A stretch of 64,000 nucleotides of DNA. Origin: Crenobacter oryzisoli. Lineage in GTDB: Bacteria; Pseudomonadota; Gammaproteobacteria; Burkholderiales; Chromobacteriaceae. Shown here piece by piece: positions 15,399 through 23,680 of the stretch. The first letter of the stretch is position 1, and each line of letters begins with the position of its first letter. Below the pieces are notes generated by a model. That model did no database searches. It worked only from the letters and a program-made list of their open reading frames with translations, and was not told the DNA's origin. Both the position numbers and the translations under genes were made by a program. Location: positions 62,001 through 126,000 of the forward strand of contig NZ_JAUEDK010000009.1 of the NCBI RefSeq assembly GCF_030385785.1. Reading direction: 5' to 3'.

Positions 15399-16697
15399 TC
15401 AACGCTCGGAGAGCTGCTCGCCGGCGAAGCTGACGCTGAAGCAGCTGCCCTTGTCCGGTTCGCTGCTGATCTCAAGCCGGGCATGGTGGCGCGCGATCAC
15501 ATGCTTGACGATGGCAAGGCCCAGGCCGGTGCCGCCGTTGTTGCGCGAGCGACCGCGATCGACCCGGTAGAAGCGCTCGGTCAAGCGCGGGATGTGCTCG
15601 CGCGGGATGCCGATGCCGGTGTCTCGCACCGAGAACACCGAGCGCTCGCCGTCGTCGCGCCATTGCAGCGTGACGGTCCCCCCTTCCGGCGTATAGCGCA
15701 CCGCGTTGGACACCAGATTGCCGAACGCCGAGTGCAGCTCCTTCTCGCTGCCCCACAGGCCGTGGCGGCTGTTCTTCTCGAGCACGATGGTATGGCGGCC
15801 CTGAGACAGCCCCTCGGCCTCGACCACCAAGGTGTCGAGCAGCGCGTCGATGTCGACCGGGTCCAGCGGCACGTTCTTCGGGCTGTTCTCCAACCGCGAC
15901 AGCGTCAACAAGTCCTCGACCAGGCTCTGCATGCGCCGGGTCTGCTCGAGCATCATCGGCATGAACTGCTTGAGCATCGCCGGGTCCGGCTCGGGCATGT
16001 CGGCGAAGGTCTCGAGGAAGCCGCCGACCACGGTCAGCGGAGTACGCAGCTCGTGCGAGACGTTAGCGACGAAATCGCGGTGCACCGTCTGCACCCGCTC
16101 CAGTTGGGTGATGTCGCGCGACAGCAGCAGCTTGCGAGTCGAATCGAACGGCACCAACTGGATCGACAGCACCTTCTCGTTCGGCGCGCCGGTGCGCAGG
16201 ATCAGCGGCTGGCTGTGGCTGTCCTCGGCCATATAGGCGTGGAAGCTCGGCTGACGCACCAGGTTCAACAGCTGATTGCCCACGTCTGTCTTGCGATCGA
16301 GGCCAAGGTGTTCCTCGGCGCTCGGGTTGATCCACTCGATCCGCTCGTGCTCGTCGAGCACCACCACGCCATCCGGCATCGCCTCGCCGGCGTTGATGAA
16401 ACGCTCGAGCACATTGGTGAGCTTCTGCTTGCTCTGGCGCTGGGTGCGCGCCTGACGGTACAAGGCGGTGAACACCACCCGCCACGCGCCGAAGCCGTCC
16501 GGTACCCGCTCGGGCGAGGGATGACGCAGCCAGCGCAGCAGCAGCGCGACGTGAAACAGATGAAAGCTCAGCCAGGCGCCGAGCAGCACCACCACCACGA
16601 TCAGCGCGTCCTGCGGACTGTCCAAGCGCCAGAGCGCCAGGCTCAACAGGGCGATGGCAGCCAACCAAACCAGCGTGCGTTGCAGGAAATCGCGCAA
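15399..16697 (-). CDS. phoR: Phosphate-regulon sensor histidine kinase PhoR
   Basis: The 432-residue kinase has two N-terminal membrane helices, a PAS domain (about 95-200), the H-box VSHELRTPL (His near 217), and the ATPase N, G1 and G2 boxes (NLVSNAVRYTP, DTGIGIP, GTGLGLAIVKH). It phosphorylates PhoB under phosphate limitation. It follows phoB by 6 bp. Confidence 0.95.
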   Translation of the reverse strand: MRDFLQRTLVWLAAIALLSLALWRLDSPQDALIVVVVLLGAWLSFHLFHVALLLRWLRHPSPERVPDGFGAWRVVFTALYRQARTQRQSKQKLTNVLERFINAGEAMPDGVVVLDEHERIEWINPSAEEHLGLDRKTDVGNQLLNLVRQPSFHAYMAEDSHSQPLILRTGAPNEKVLSIQLVPFDSTRKLLLSRDITQLERVQTVHRDFVANVSHELRTPLTVVGGFLETFADMPEPDPAMLKQFMPMMLEQTRRMQSLVEDLLTLSRLENSPKNVPLDPVDIDALLDTLVVEAEGLSQGRHTIVLEKNSRHGLWGSEKELHSAFGNLVSNAVRYTPEGGTVTLQWRDDGERSVFSVRDTGIGIPREHIPRLTERFYRVDRGRSRNNGGTGLGLAIVKHVIARHHARLEISSEPDKGSCFSVSFAGEQLSER

Positions 16698-16703
16698 AAT
16701 GAA

Positions 16704-17393
16704 TCAGCCTTGGGTGGAGAAACGGTAACCGGTGCCGCGCACGGTCTGGATCAGCGCATCGTGGCCGGACGGCTCGAGCGCGCTGCGCAGGCGACGGATA
16801 TGCACGTCGACGGTGCGCTCCTCGACGAACACATGGTCACCCCATACCTGGTCGAGCAGCTGCGAGCGCGAGTGTACACGCTCGGGGTGCGTCATGAAGA
16901 AATGCAGCAAACGGAACTCGGTCGGGCCGAGGTCGATCGGCGACTCGGCGCCGCTGACGCGGTGGGTGACCGGGTCGAGCTTCAGGCCGCGAATTTCCAC
17001 CGTGTCGTCGGTCATCTGCGGCGCACGGCGACGCAACACCGCCTTGATGCGTGCGAGCAGCTCGCGCGGCGAGAACGGCTTGGTGATGTAGTCGTCGGCA
17101 CCGGTCTCGAGGCCGGCGATCTTGTCCTGCTCGTCTGAGCGCGCGGTCAGCATGATGATAGGCACATGGCGGGTACGCTCGTCGGCGCGCAGTCGCTTGG
17201 CGACCTCGATGCCGGATATGCCCGGCAGCATCCAGTCGAGCAGAACCAGATCGGGCAAGGCGTTCTTGACCAGCGTCAGCGCGGCCTCGGCGGTGCTGGC
17301 GCGCAGCACATGATGGCCGGCCTGGGTCAGGTTGAATGCGATCAGTTCCTGGATCGCCGGCTCGTCTTCCACCAGTAGGATATTGGCAGGCAT
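16704..17393 (-). CDS. phoB: Phosphate-regulon response regulator PhoB
   Basis: The 229-residue protein has an N-terminal receiver domain (phospho-acceptor Asp in [10 protein letters not shown], about 54) and a C-terminal OmpR-type winged helix (RRLRSALEP near the end). The start at 17393 has a GGGGAAAG box and begins with the normal [13 protein letters not shown] Pho box lies about 45 bp upstream, which indicates autoregulation of phoBR. Confidence 0.96.
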   Translation of the reverse strand: MPANILLVEDEPAIQELIAFNLTQAGHHVLRASTAEAALTLVKNALPDLVLLDWMLPGISGIEVAKRLRADERTRHVPIIMLTARSDEQDKIAGLETGADDYITKPFSPRELLARIKAVLRRRAPQMTDDTVEIRGLKLDPVTHRVSGAESPIDLGPTEFRLLHFFMTHPERVHSRSQLLDQVWGDHVFVEERTVDVHIRRLRSALEPSGHDALIQTVRGTGYRFSTQG

Positions 17394-17437
17394 GGTCTTT
17401 CCCCGTTTAGTCACTGACGCAAGGATAAGAACGGGCC

Positions 17438-17455
17438 ATTACAGAAATATGACAT
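17438..17455 (-). promoter_or_regulatory. Pho box upstream of phoB
   Basis: On the minus strand ATGTCATATTTCTGTAAT matches the Pho box consensus of two CTGTCAT-type repeats 11 bp apart at nearly all positions. A possible -10 (TTATCC) follows 11 bp later, the spacing of PhoB-activated promoters. Confidence 0.7.
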
Positions 17456-17511
17456 GTCTTGATCGGACATGCACTGTCTGTGTAACAAACGGTAACACCT
17501 TGATCACAGAC

Positions 17512-17760
17512 AAAAAAAGAGGCCTGCACAGAGGGCAGGCCTGCAAGGGTCGTTGTCTGAATTCGGACTGTCGACCAGGGACAAAGAGATCACCAGAACC
17601 ATGAGCCGCCCCGAGGGGCACCCGTTGATCCTGCCGGCACGGTGGAGACAAGAGGCATCAAGCACCACCACGACCGGAACGGGGCGAATTGTACGGGTGT
17701 CGCCGGTTGACAGGCCTGCAGAAACCGGGGATTTTCTGGGCAACGAGCTTCGATTCATAG
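17512..17760 (-). ncRNA. Candidate small RNA with its own terminator
   Basis: At 17521-17541 GGCCTGC, a 7-nt loop and GCAGGCC are followed on the minus strand by seven Ts. No minus-strand gene lies between this terminator and the divergent Lrp gene at 17794, so it seems to end a short orphan transcript. The region upstream holds further hairpins (GCCCCTCGGGGC near 17610) and GCAGGCCTG copies. No known RNA family was recognised; the 5' end is only a guess. Confidence 0.35.
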
Positions 17761-17793
17761 TTTGTATACAATATTTGCTTTAGAATAAAAGCC

Positions 17794-18249
17794 ATGGACA
17801 AATACGATCGCAAGATCATCGCCTGCCTTGGCGAAAATGCCCGGATCAGTTACGCGGAACTCGCACGTCGGGTGAACCTGTCGGCACCGGCGGTCGCCGA
17901 ACGAATCGACAAACTCGAACGCGCCGGGGTGATCACCGGCTACCGCGTCGGCGTCGATCCGGCCAAGATCGGCCGGCCCATCGTGTGCCTGATCGAGCTG
18001 ACGGTAAAGCACCTGGAGTTCTACGCGACGGTGGCCCAGCTGCGCGCAATGCCCGAGGTAGTCGAGTGCTACGCCATCACCGGCACCGGCGGGCTGCTGA
18101 TCAAGGTCGCGATGGAGTCGATGGCCGAACTGCAGGCACTGATCGCGCGGCTGATGGAGTTCGGCGACACGCGCACCTCTATCGTCATCGACACGCCGGT
18201 GCCGCCACGACTGCCCTCGCTGCCCAGCGACGAGGCGGGCGAAGACTGA
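17794..18249 (+). CDS. Lrp/AsnC-family regulator
   Basis: The 151-residue protein has an N-terminal helix-turn-helix (YAELARRVNLSAPAVAERIDKLE, about 20-42) and a C-terminal RAM/AsnC effector domain with the G-x-(D/G) turn in TGTGGLLIKV. These proteins respond to amino acids. An AT-rich palindrome TTGTATACAA lies just upstream and may be an operator or promoter part. Its target is unknown. Confidence 0.9.
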   Translation: MDKYDRKIIACLGENARISYAELARRVNLSAPAVAERIDKLERAGVITGYRVGVDPAKIGRPIVCLIELTVKHLEFYATVAQLRAMPEVVECYAITGTGGLLIKVAMESMAELQALIARLMEFGDTRTSIVIDTPVPPRLPSLPSDEAGED

Positions 18250-18280
18250 CCGCCCCCTTCGATGCAAGCGCCCAAAACAA

Positions 18281-18304
18281 AGCCCCTCTCTTCGGAGAGG
18301 GGCT
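18281..18304 (+). terminator. Terminator of the Lrp gene
   Basis: AGCCCCTCTC, TTCG, GAGAGGGGCT: a perfect stem with a UUCG tetraloop, followed by GTTGCTTT. On the minus strand it is followed by TTGTTTTG, so it could also stop the emr transcript. Confidence 0.8.
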
Positions 18305-18322
18305 GTTGCTTTGCCGGGCTCG

Positions 18323-18463
18323 GAACCTGTTCACGATCTCGCGAACGAAGGGTCAGCCAAGGCGAAATGACGCGAAACAGCGGAATGGACATGGAGTCCA
18401 TGAGCATGTTGAGCGGCATTTCAACGCAGGATCACCCGAGTGCAGCAGATCGTGAACAGGTTC
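18323..18463. mobile_element. MITE-like element, 141 bp
   Basis: Perfect 17-bp terminal inverted repeats (GAACCTGTTCACGATCT) enclose 107 bp. The element directly abuts the emrB stop codon at 18464. The ends match those of the element at 15128-15396 in 13 of 17 bases. The interior holds the 23-bp core (18382-18404) also seen at 9309-9331. There is no transposase. Confidence 0.7.
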
Positions 18464-20023
18464 TCAGTGCCCACCACCACCGCCGGCAGTAAACGGCGGC
18501 CGGGCGAACCACAACACCGCGATCAACAGGATGAACAGGATGCCGAAGCCCCTGAACATCTCGCTGGTGGCGATCTGCACCGCCTGCGAATGCATCACCT
18601 GCTGCATATAGGCGTAGGCGCCGCTGCCGCTGATGCCGTGCTGGCCGAGCTGGGCGATGTAGTCCTGCGTCGCCTGCCCGCTCGCCACCGTGTGCTCGCT
18701 CAGCACCGCCTCGTGCATCTGCGCGCGCCGGTCCCACATGGTCACGACGATCGCGGTGGCGAAACTGCCGGCCAGCGTCCGGAAGAAGTTCGACAGGCCG
18801 GACGCCGCCGCCAGCCGCGAGGTCGGCAGGCCGGACACGATGATCGAGTTCACCGGCACGAAGAAGCACGCCACGCCCAGACCCTGCAGAAAGCGCGGCC
18901 AGAGCAGCATCGAGAACTCGGTTTCCAGGTTGAACGTCGACAGCCAGTACGAGGTGGCGGCGAACACCACGAAGGCGAACGAAGCAACGAGGCGCAGGTC
19001 GGTACGGTGCAGATTCTTGCCGACAATGGGCGAGAACACCAGCGCCAGGATACCCACCGGCGCGGTCGCCATGCCGGCCCAGGTCGGCGTGTAGTCGAGC
19101 ACCGTCTGCAGCCACAGCGGCAACAGCACCGTCGAACCGAAGAACGCGAAATACGCCAGGCACAGCGAGATCACCCCGGCACGGAAGTTGACACTCTTGA
19201 ACAGCGACAGGTCGACGACCGGGTGCTCGTCGGTCAGCTCCCACGCGATCAGGAAGGTCAGCGCCACCGCCGCGACGACGGCCAGCGTGACGATGAAGGA
19301 CGAGTTGAACCAGTCGTAGTCGTTGCCGTTGTCGAGCATCACCTGCAGGCTGCCCACCCCGAGCACCAGGAGGAAGATGCCCACCTTGTCGATCGGCAGC
19401 TTGGCGGTCGGCGTCTCGCGGTGACCGAGCAGGTTCCAGGTCACCCAGGCCGCCAGCAGGCCGACCGGCACGTTGATGTAGAAAATCCACGGCCAGCTCA
19501 TATTGTCGGTGATGTAGCCGCCCAGCAGCGGGCCGAAGATCGGCGCCACCACCACCGTCATCGCCCACACCGCCATCGCCATGCCGCGCTTGGCCGGCGG
19601 GTAGTTCGACAGCAGCAGGGTCTGCGACAGCGGCACCATCGGACCGGAGAAGAAGCCCTGCATCAGACGGAACGCCACCAGCATCGGCATGCTCTGCGCC
19701 AGGCCGCACAGCATCGACGTGACGGTGAACAGCAGGATGGAGGCGATGAACACCCTCACCTCGCCGAAGCGCTTGGCGATCCAGCCGGTCAGCGGCACCG
19801 CGATGGCGCTGGCGAGACCGTAGGACGAGATCACCCAGGTGCCTTGGCTCGCGCTCACCGCCAGGTTGCCGGCGATGGTCGGCACGGCAACGTTGGCGAT
19901 CGAGGTGTCGAGCACCTCCATGAAGGTGGCGAACGCCAGCGCGATGGTCAGCAGCGCCAGCGGCGTCCCGACGATGGGCGGGTGCCCGCCGTGCGGCAGG
20001 CCTTCAGCAGCGGCCGCGCTCAT
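18464..20023 (-). CDS. emrB: EmrB/QacA-type MFS multidrug exporter
   Basis: The 519-residue inner-membrane protein has about 14 helices of the DHA2 family. Motif C and the MFS loop motif (GWIAKRFGEVRVF) are present, with the D-x-x-x-x-N motif in VLDTSIANVA. It exports drugs through EmrA and an outer-membrane channel. Its ATG overlaps the emrA stop by ATGA. Confidence 0.93.
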   Translation of the reverse strand: MSAAAAEGLPHGGHPPIVGTPLALLTIALAFATFMEVLDTSIANVAVPTIAGNLAVSASQGTWVISSYGLASAIAVPLTGWIAKRFGEVRVFIASILLFTVTSMLCGLAQSMPMLVAFRLMQGFFSGPMVPLSQTLLLSNYPPAKRGMAMAVWAMTVVVAPIFGPLLGGYITDNMSWPWIFYINVPVGLLAAWVTWNLLGHRETPTAKLPIDKVGIFLLVLGVGSLQVMLDNGNDYDWFNSSFIVTLAVVAAVALTFLIAWELTDEHPVVDLSLFKSVNFRAGVISLCLAYFAFFGSTVLLPLWLQTVLDYTPTWAGMATAPVGILALVFSPIVGKNLHRTDLRLVASFAFVVFAATSYWLSTFNLETEFSMLLWPRFLQGLGVACFFVPVNSIIVSGLPTSRLAAASGLSNFFRTLAGSFATAIVVTMWDRRAQMHEAVLSEHTVASGQATQDYIAQLGQHGISGSGAYAYMQQVMHSQAVQIATSEMFRGFGILFILLIAVLWFARPPFTAGGGGGH

Positions 20024-21249
20024 GGCTGTACGGGCTTACCCGCCTCGCGTTGGATGATCGCCTGCGCCGACGCGCGCGCCGCCTTCAGCTGGTCGTCATA
20101 CACCGGGGTCGCCAACGCCCGGTTCACCGCGAGCGCGGTCAGCGCCGAGCCGCTGCGGTCGTGGGTGTCGACGTTGACCACGGTAGACAGGCCGATGCGC
20201 AGCGGATGCTGCTCCAGATCCTTCGGATCGAGCGCGATACGCACCGGCACGCGCTGCACCACCTTGATCCAGTTGCCGGTGGCGTTCTGCGCCGGCAGCA
20301 GCGAGAACGCGCTACCGGTGCCGGCGCCGATGCCGGCCACCTTGCCGTGATAGGTAACGCGGCTGCCGTACACGTCGGTGGTCACCTCCGCCGGCTGGCC
20401 GATGCGGATATCGGTCAGCTGTGACTCCTTCATATTCGCGTCGACCCACAGATTGTTCAGCGGCACGATCGCCATCAGCGTGGTACCCGGCGACACGCGC
20501 TGGCCGACCTGCACCGATCGCTTGGCGACGAAGCCGGTGATCGGTGCCGGCACGCTGCCGCGCACATTGTTGATGTACGCCTGCTCGTAGTTGGCGCGCG
20601 CCTGGCGCACGCTCGGGCTGTCGGTCAGCGTGGTGCGATCGGTCAGCGCGCGCGATACCTCGAGCTGGCGCTGCGCCACCACCAGCGCGGCCTTGGCCGA
20701 GTCGAGCGCCGCCTGTGCGTTCTGCACCGCGGCCTTGGCGTGTGCGATGTCCTCGCCGGCCACCGCATCGGTGCCGGACAGCTGCAGGCGGCGCGCCAGG
20801 TCTTCCTTCGCCTTGGCAAGATCCGCCTCGCGCTGCGCGATGTCGCTCTTCTTCTGTTCCAGTACCGCGGTGTTCTGGTCGACGTTGCTGAACGACTGGC
20901 GCATCTGGCGGATCGAGCTGGCCAGCGCCGCCTCGGCCTGCGCCAGCGCCACGGCGGTGTCGGCGCCGTCGAAGCGCACCAGCGAGGACCCGACCTTGAC
21001 CAGCTGCGTATCGTCCGCGCCGATCGATACCACCGTGCCGGCCACCTGGGCGTTCACGTACACCAGGTTGCCGTTGACGTAGGCGTCGTCGGTCTCTTCG
21101 TGAAAGCGCTGATAGAACAGGTAGTAGGCACCGTAGGCGATCGCGGCCAGCGCGAACACGCCGCCGATCTTCATCATCAGCTGTTTGCGCTTGCCATTGC
21201 CGTTGCCCTTGCTTGGCTTCTCTGGGGTTTGTTGAGCTTGTTCCGACAT
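20020..21249 (-). CDS. emrA: EmrA-type membrane-fusion protein (HlyD family)
   Basis: The 409-residue protein has one N-terminal membrane helix (GGVFALAAIAYGAYYLFYQ), lipoyl-like half motifs (NGNLVYVNAQVAGTVVSIG) and a long coiled-coil hairpin (about 100-230). It bridges EmrB and the outer-membrane channel. The start at 21249 has a GGAG box; a longer reading frame upstream is unlikely. Confidence 0.93.
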   Translation of the reverse strand: MSEQAQQTPEKPSKGNGNGKRKQLMMKIGGVFALAAIAYGAYYLFYQRFHEETDDAYVNGNLVYVNAQVAGTVVSIGADDTQLVKVGSSLVRFDGADTAVALAQAEAALASSIRQMRQSFSNVDQNTAVLEQKKSDIAQREADLAKAKEDLARRLQLSGTDAVAGEDIAHAKAAVQNAQAALDSAKAALVVAQRQLEVSRALTDRTTLTDSPSVRQARANYEQAYINNVRGSVPAPITGFVAKRSVQVGQRVSPGTTLMAIVPLNNLWVDANMKESQLTDIRIGQPAEVTTDVYGSRVTYHGKVAGIGAGTGSAFSLLPAQNATGNWIKVVQRVPVRIALDPKDLEQHPLRIGLSTVVNVDTHDRSGSALTALAVNRALATPVYDDQLKAARASAQAIIQREAGKPVQP

Positions 21250-21265
21250 GATGTTCTCCGAAGGC

Positions 21266-22723
21266 TCAGCGCGCCGCTGCGGCGGTCGCCGGGCTGGCCG
21301 CAGCGTCGCGATAGCCGCCGCCGAGAGCCTTGTACAAATCGACACGGGCGATCAGCGCCCTGGTTTGCAATTGCAATTGTTGGTCCTGCAGGCTCAGCGC
21401 CACCGCCCTCGCCCTCAGCGAGTTGCGGCCATCGGCGAGCCCGGCGCGCGCCTGCTGGCCGAACAGCGCGGCGTCGCGCTGCCGTGCCGCCAGCGCATTG
21501 TTGAGCGGTGTGGCTTCGTCGGCCGTGCCCTTCAGGCGCAGCGCGGCGTCGTTCACTTCCTGCACCGCCTGCTGCAGCGTCTGGTTGTATTGCGCCACCG
21601 CGAGCGTGACGTTGGCCTCGGCGCCCCGCAGGTTGGCCTGCAGCGCACCGCTGTGGAAGATCGGCAGGCTCAGCGCCGGGGTGACACCGAGAATGTGGCT
21701 GCCGTTCTTGAACATGGTGCCCAGATCCAGGCTGTCCACACCGACAAAGGCCGCCAGGTTGATGTCCGGGTAGAACTCGGCCTTGGCCTGCTTCACCTCT
21801 TCACCGGCGGCATAAATCTGCTCGCGCGCGGCGGCGATGTCGGCGCGGCGCCCCACCAGGTTCAAGGGCAGGTTGGCCGGCAGGCCGCCGTTGGCCTGCG
21901 GCAGCGGGCGCGCTGCGAGCGCCGGGAAGGCGTCACCCCGCACGCCGACGAGGCCGCGCAACTGGTTGAGCGTGGTGGCGGCGTCGTTCTCAAGCGCGAG
22001 CACCTGCTGGTGCGCGCTCTCCAGATCGGCCGTCAGCGGCTCCGCCGTCTCGCCGGCCTCGAGCCCCGCCCGCACCCGCTGCTGCTGCAGCGTCACCAGC
22101 TGCTGGCGGACGCCCTCGTCCTGCTTGGCGAGCGCCAGGCGTGCCAGATCGGCCTGGTACTGGAAGTAGGTTTCCGACACCGCCGCGATCAGCGTCTGCG
22201 CGGCCCCTGCGGTCTCGGCCTCGGCGGCGCGGTGGCGACCCAACGCGGCCTCAAGCGCGGCCTTCTGCTTGCCCCACCAGTCGAAGTCATAGTGGAAGTC
22301 CAGCGTCATGCGGCCTTCGTTGAAGATGTTGCCGCCGAACGGGGGCGGATAGATCGTGTTGGCCGAGAAGCGCTGGCGCGATACCGAGGTGTTCAGATCC
22401 AGCGTGGCGCCGGCCTGGGCGCGGGTCAGGTCGACCGAGGCACGTGCCGTGTCGATGCGCGCCTTCACCGTCTCGAGCGACGGCGAATTCTGCAGCGCCA
22501 GCGTCACCAGCTGGTCGAGCTGCGAATCGCTGAACTGTTGCCACCAGTTGGCCTCCGGCCACGGGTCGCTGCCCGGCATCACGAAGTCGGCCTGGACCGG
22601 CGCGCGCATGGTCGATTGCGCCTGCTGATGCGGCAGCGCCGCGCAACCGGCGAGAACCAGCGCCGCCAACAGTGGCGCGATACGCAGGCCGCTGCGGGCA
22701 AAACCTGAATAGATGCGTTTCAT
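21266..22723 (-). CDS. NodT-type outer-membrane efflux lipoprotein
   Basis: The 485-residue TolC-like channel begins with a lipoprotein signal, lipobox LVLAGC (Cys at about 27), and carries two outer-membrane efflux repeats with coiled coils. It completes a tripartite efflux pump with the emrA and emrB products. The start was set to the ATG at 22723, preceded by AAGG. Confidence 0.92.
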   Translation of the reverse strand: MKRIYSGFARSGLRIAPLLAALVLAGCAALPHQQAQSTMRAPVQADFVMPGSDPWPEANWWQQFSDSQLDQLVTLALQNSPSLETVKARIDTARASVDLTRAQAGATLDLNTSVSRQRFSANTIYPPPFGGNIFNEGRMTLDFHYDFDWWGKQKAALEAALGRHRAAEAETAGAAQTLIAAVSETYFQYQADLARLALAKQDEGVRQQLVTLQQQRVRAGLEAGETAEPLTADLESAHQQVLALENDAATTLNQLRGLVGVRGDAFPALAARPLPQANGGLPANLPLNLVGRRADIAAAREQIYAAGEEVKQAKAEFYPDINLAAFVGVDSLDLGTMFKNGSHILGVTPALSLPIFHSGALQANLRGAEANVTLAVAQYNQTLQQAVQEVNDAALRLKGTADEATPLNNALAARQRDAALFGQQARAGLADGRNSLRARAVALSLQDQQLQLQTRALIARVDLYKALGGGYRDAAASPATAAAAR

Positions 22724-22764
22724 TTCGTACTTAACCTTCAATGGCGACGGTCAGCGACCCCGGA

Positions 22765-23286
22765 TCAGCCATGCTGCTCGAATCCGAGCAAGAGCTTCTT
22801 GAGCAGGCTTTCGAGCGTGTCCTTCTCGGTGTCGGACAGCACCTGGAATGCGGTCTCGCTGCGGGCGCGCAGTTTCGGCAGCAGACCGTCCATCAGCTCG
22901 GCCCCGCGCTCGCTCAGCGCCAGATCGACACGGCGGCGGTCGGTCGGACAGGGAGCCCGGCAGATCAGCCCCAGCTGTTCCAGCTCGTTGCAGATGCGGG
23001 TCATGTTGGTTCGCGTCTCGCCGGTGCACTGAGACAGCTCGGAAGGGTTCACCGACGAGCCCGGCGCGCTATAGAGCATCAGCAGAGTCGAGAAGCTCAC
23101 GATGTTGAGGCCGCTGTCGCCCAGCTCGGCGTTGGCCCCCTCGGCCAACCACTTCCACAGATGCTTGATCAGGGTAAGCAGTGCCGTGTTCTGCTCGCCG
23201 CTACCGGGCAGGCGCTGGTAGACGCGGGCAATGCGTTCTTCGGCCTCTTGGTAGGAGCGCGGGGCGATGATGGAATCACTGTTCAT
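22765..23286 (-). CDS. MarR-family repressor of the efflux operon
   Basis: The 173-residue protein has a winged helix (SELSQCTGETRTNMTRICNELE, about 84-105) and wing PTDRRRVDLALSE. It is the first gene of the marR-nodT-emrA-emrB unit, 41 bp before the channel gene, so it probably represses the pump and is released by substrates. Cys89 in the recognition region could be redox-active (speculative). Confidence 0.9.
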   Translation of the reverse strand: MNSDSIIAPRSYQEAEERIARVYQRLPGSGEQNTALLTLIKHLWKWLAEGANAELGDSGLNIVSFSTLLMLYSAPGSSVNPSELSQCTGETRTNMTRICNELEQLGLICRAPCPTDRRRVDLALSERGAELMDGLLPKLRARSETAFQVLSDTEKDTLESLLKKLLLGFEQHG

Positions 23287-23292
23287 TTTTCA

Positions 23293-23312
23293 ATAGTACA
23301 TAATTCAACTAT
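23293..23312. promoter_or_regulatory. Candidate operator of the efflux MarR gene
   Basis: ATAGTACATAATTCAACTAT has 5-bp outer arms ATAGT/ACTAT and lies 7 bp upstream of the marR start in an AT-rich stretch. Size and position fit autorepression. The rest of the gap up to 23636 shows no gene; two TTATCCCCA motifs occur at 23532 and 23544. Confidence 0.45.
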
Positions 23313-23636
23313 CTCTTGCAAAATATTTCCCATGGAAACTACTTACACCGATAACAAGGCTCCCTCCGTGCGCAGTCACTGAGAGAAAGGTGAGCGGGCA
23401 GAGAAAAGGAATCGCGCTGTGCGCATTGGATCGGGCGTGGCAGGCGCCGAGTGACAAAGCGGGGTGGAGAGCGGCGCGCGGCATCCTGTGTCGTCGCGTT
23501 GTCCCCAATGCTTCCCCTGACCATCCACCGCTTATCCCCAGCCTTATCCCCAACTCCGCCAGTCGCGCGGCACGGGCAGGCCGACAAGGAAGCGGAGTGG
23601 CCCGGTGGTGAGCGAGGGGCGGCCAGCGACATGAAA

Positions 23637-23660
23637 AATGGCACCGCATGCGGTGCCATT
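23637..23660 (-). terminator. Terminator of the nag operon
   Basis: A perfect palindrome with arms AATGGCACCGCA and TGCGGTGCCATT is followed on the minus strand by TTTTCATG. It starts 21 bp after the nagE stop. Confidence 0.85.
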
Positions 23661-23680
23661 GTTGCGACGCCGGAAGCCGC

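Noticed and set aside
18440-20350. Plus-strand open frame of 636 codons across emrB and the emrA end
   Set aside because: Antisense composition artefact; the composition is low-complexity Arg/His/Gln-rich.
23532-23552. Two TTATCCCCA motifs resembling DnaA boxes
   Set aside because: They deviate from TTATNCACA, there are only two, and no AT-rich unwinding region or dnaA/dnaN neighbour is present, so an origin is not supported.
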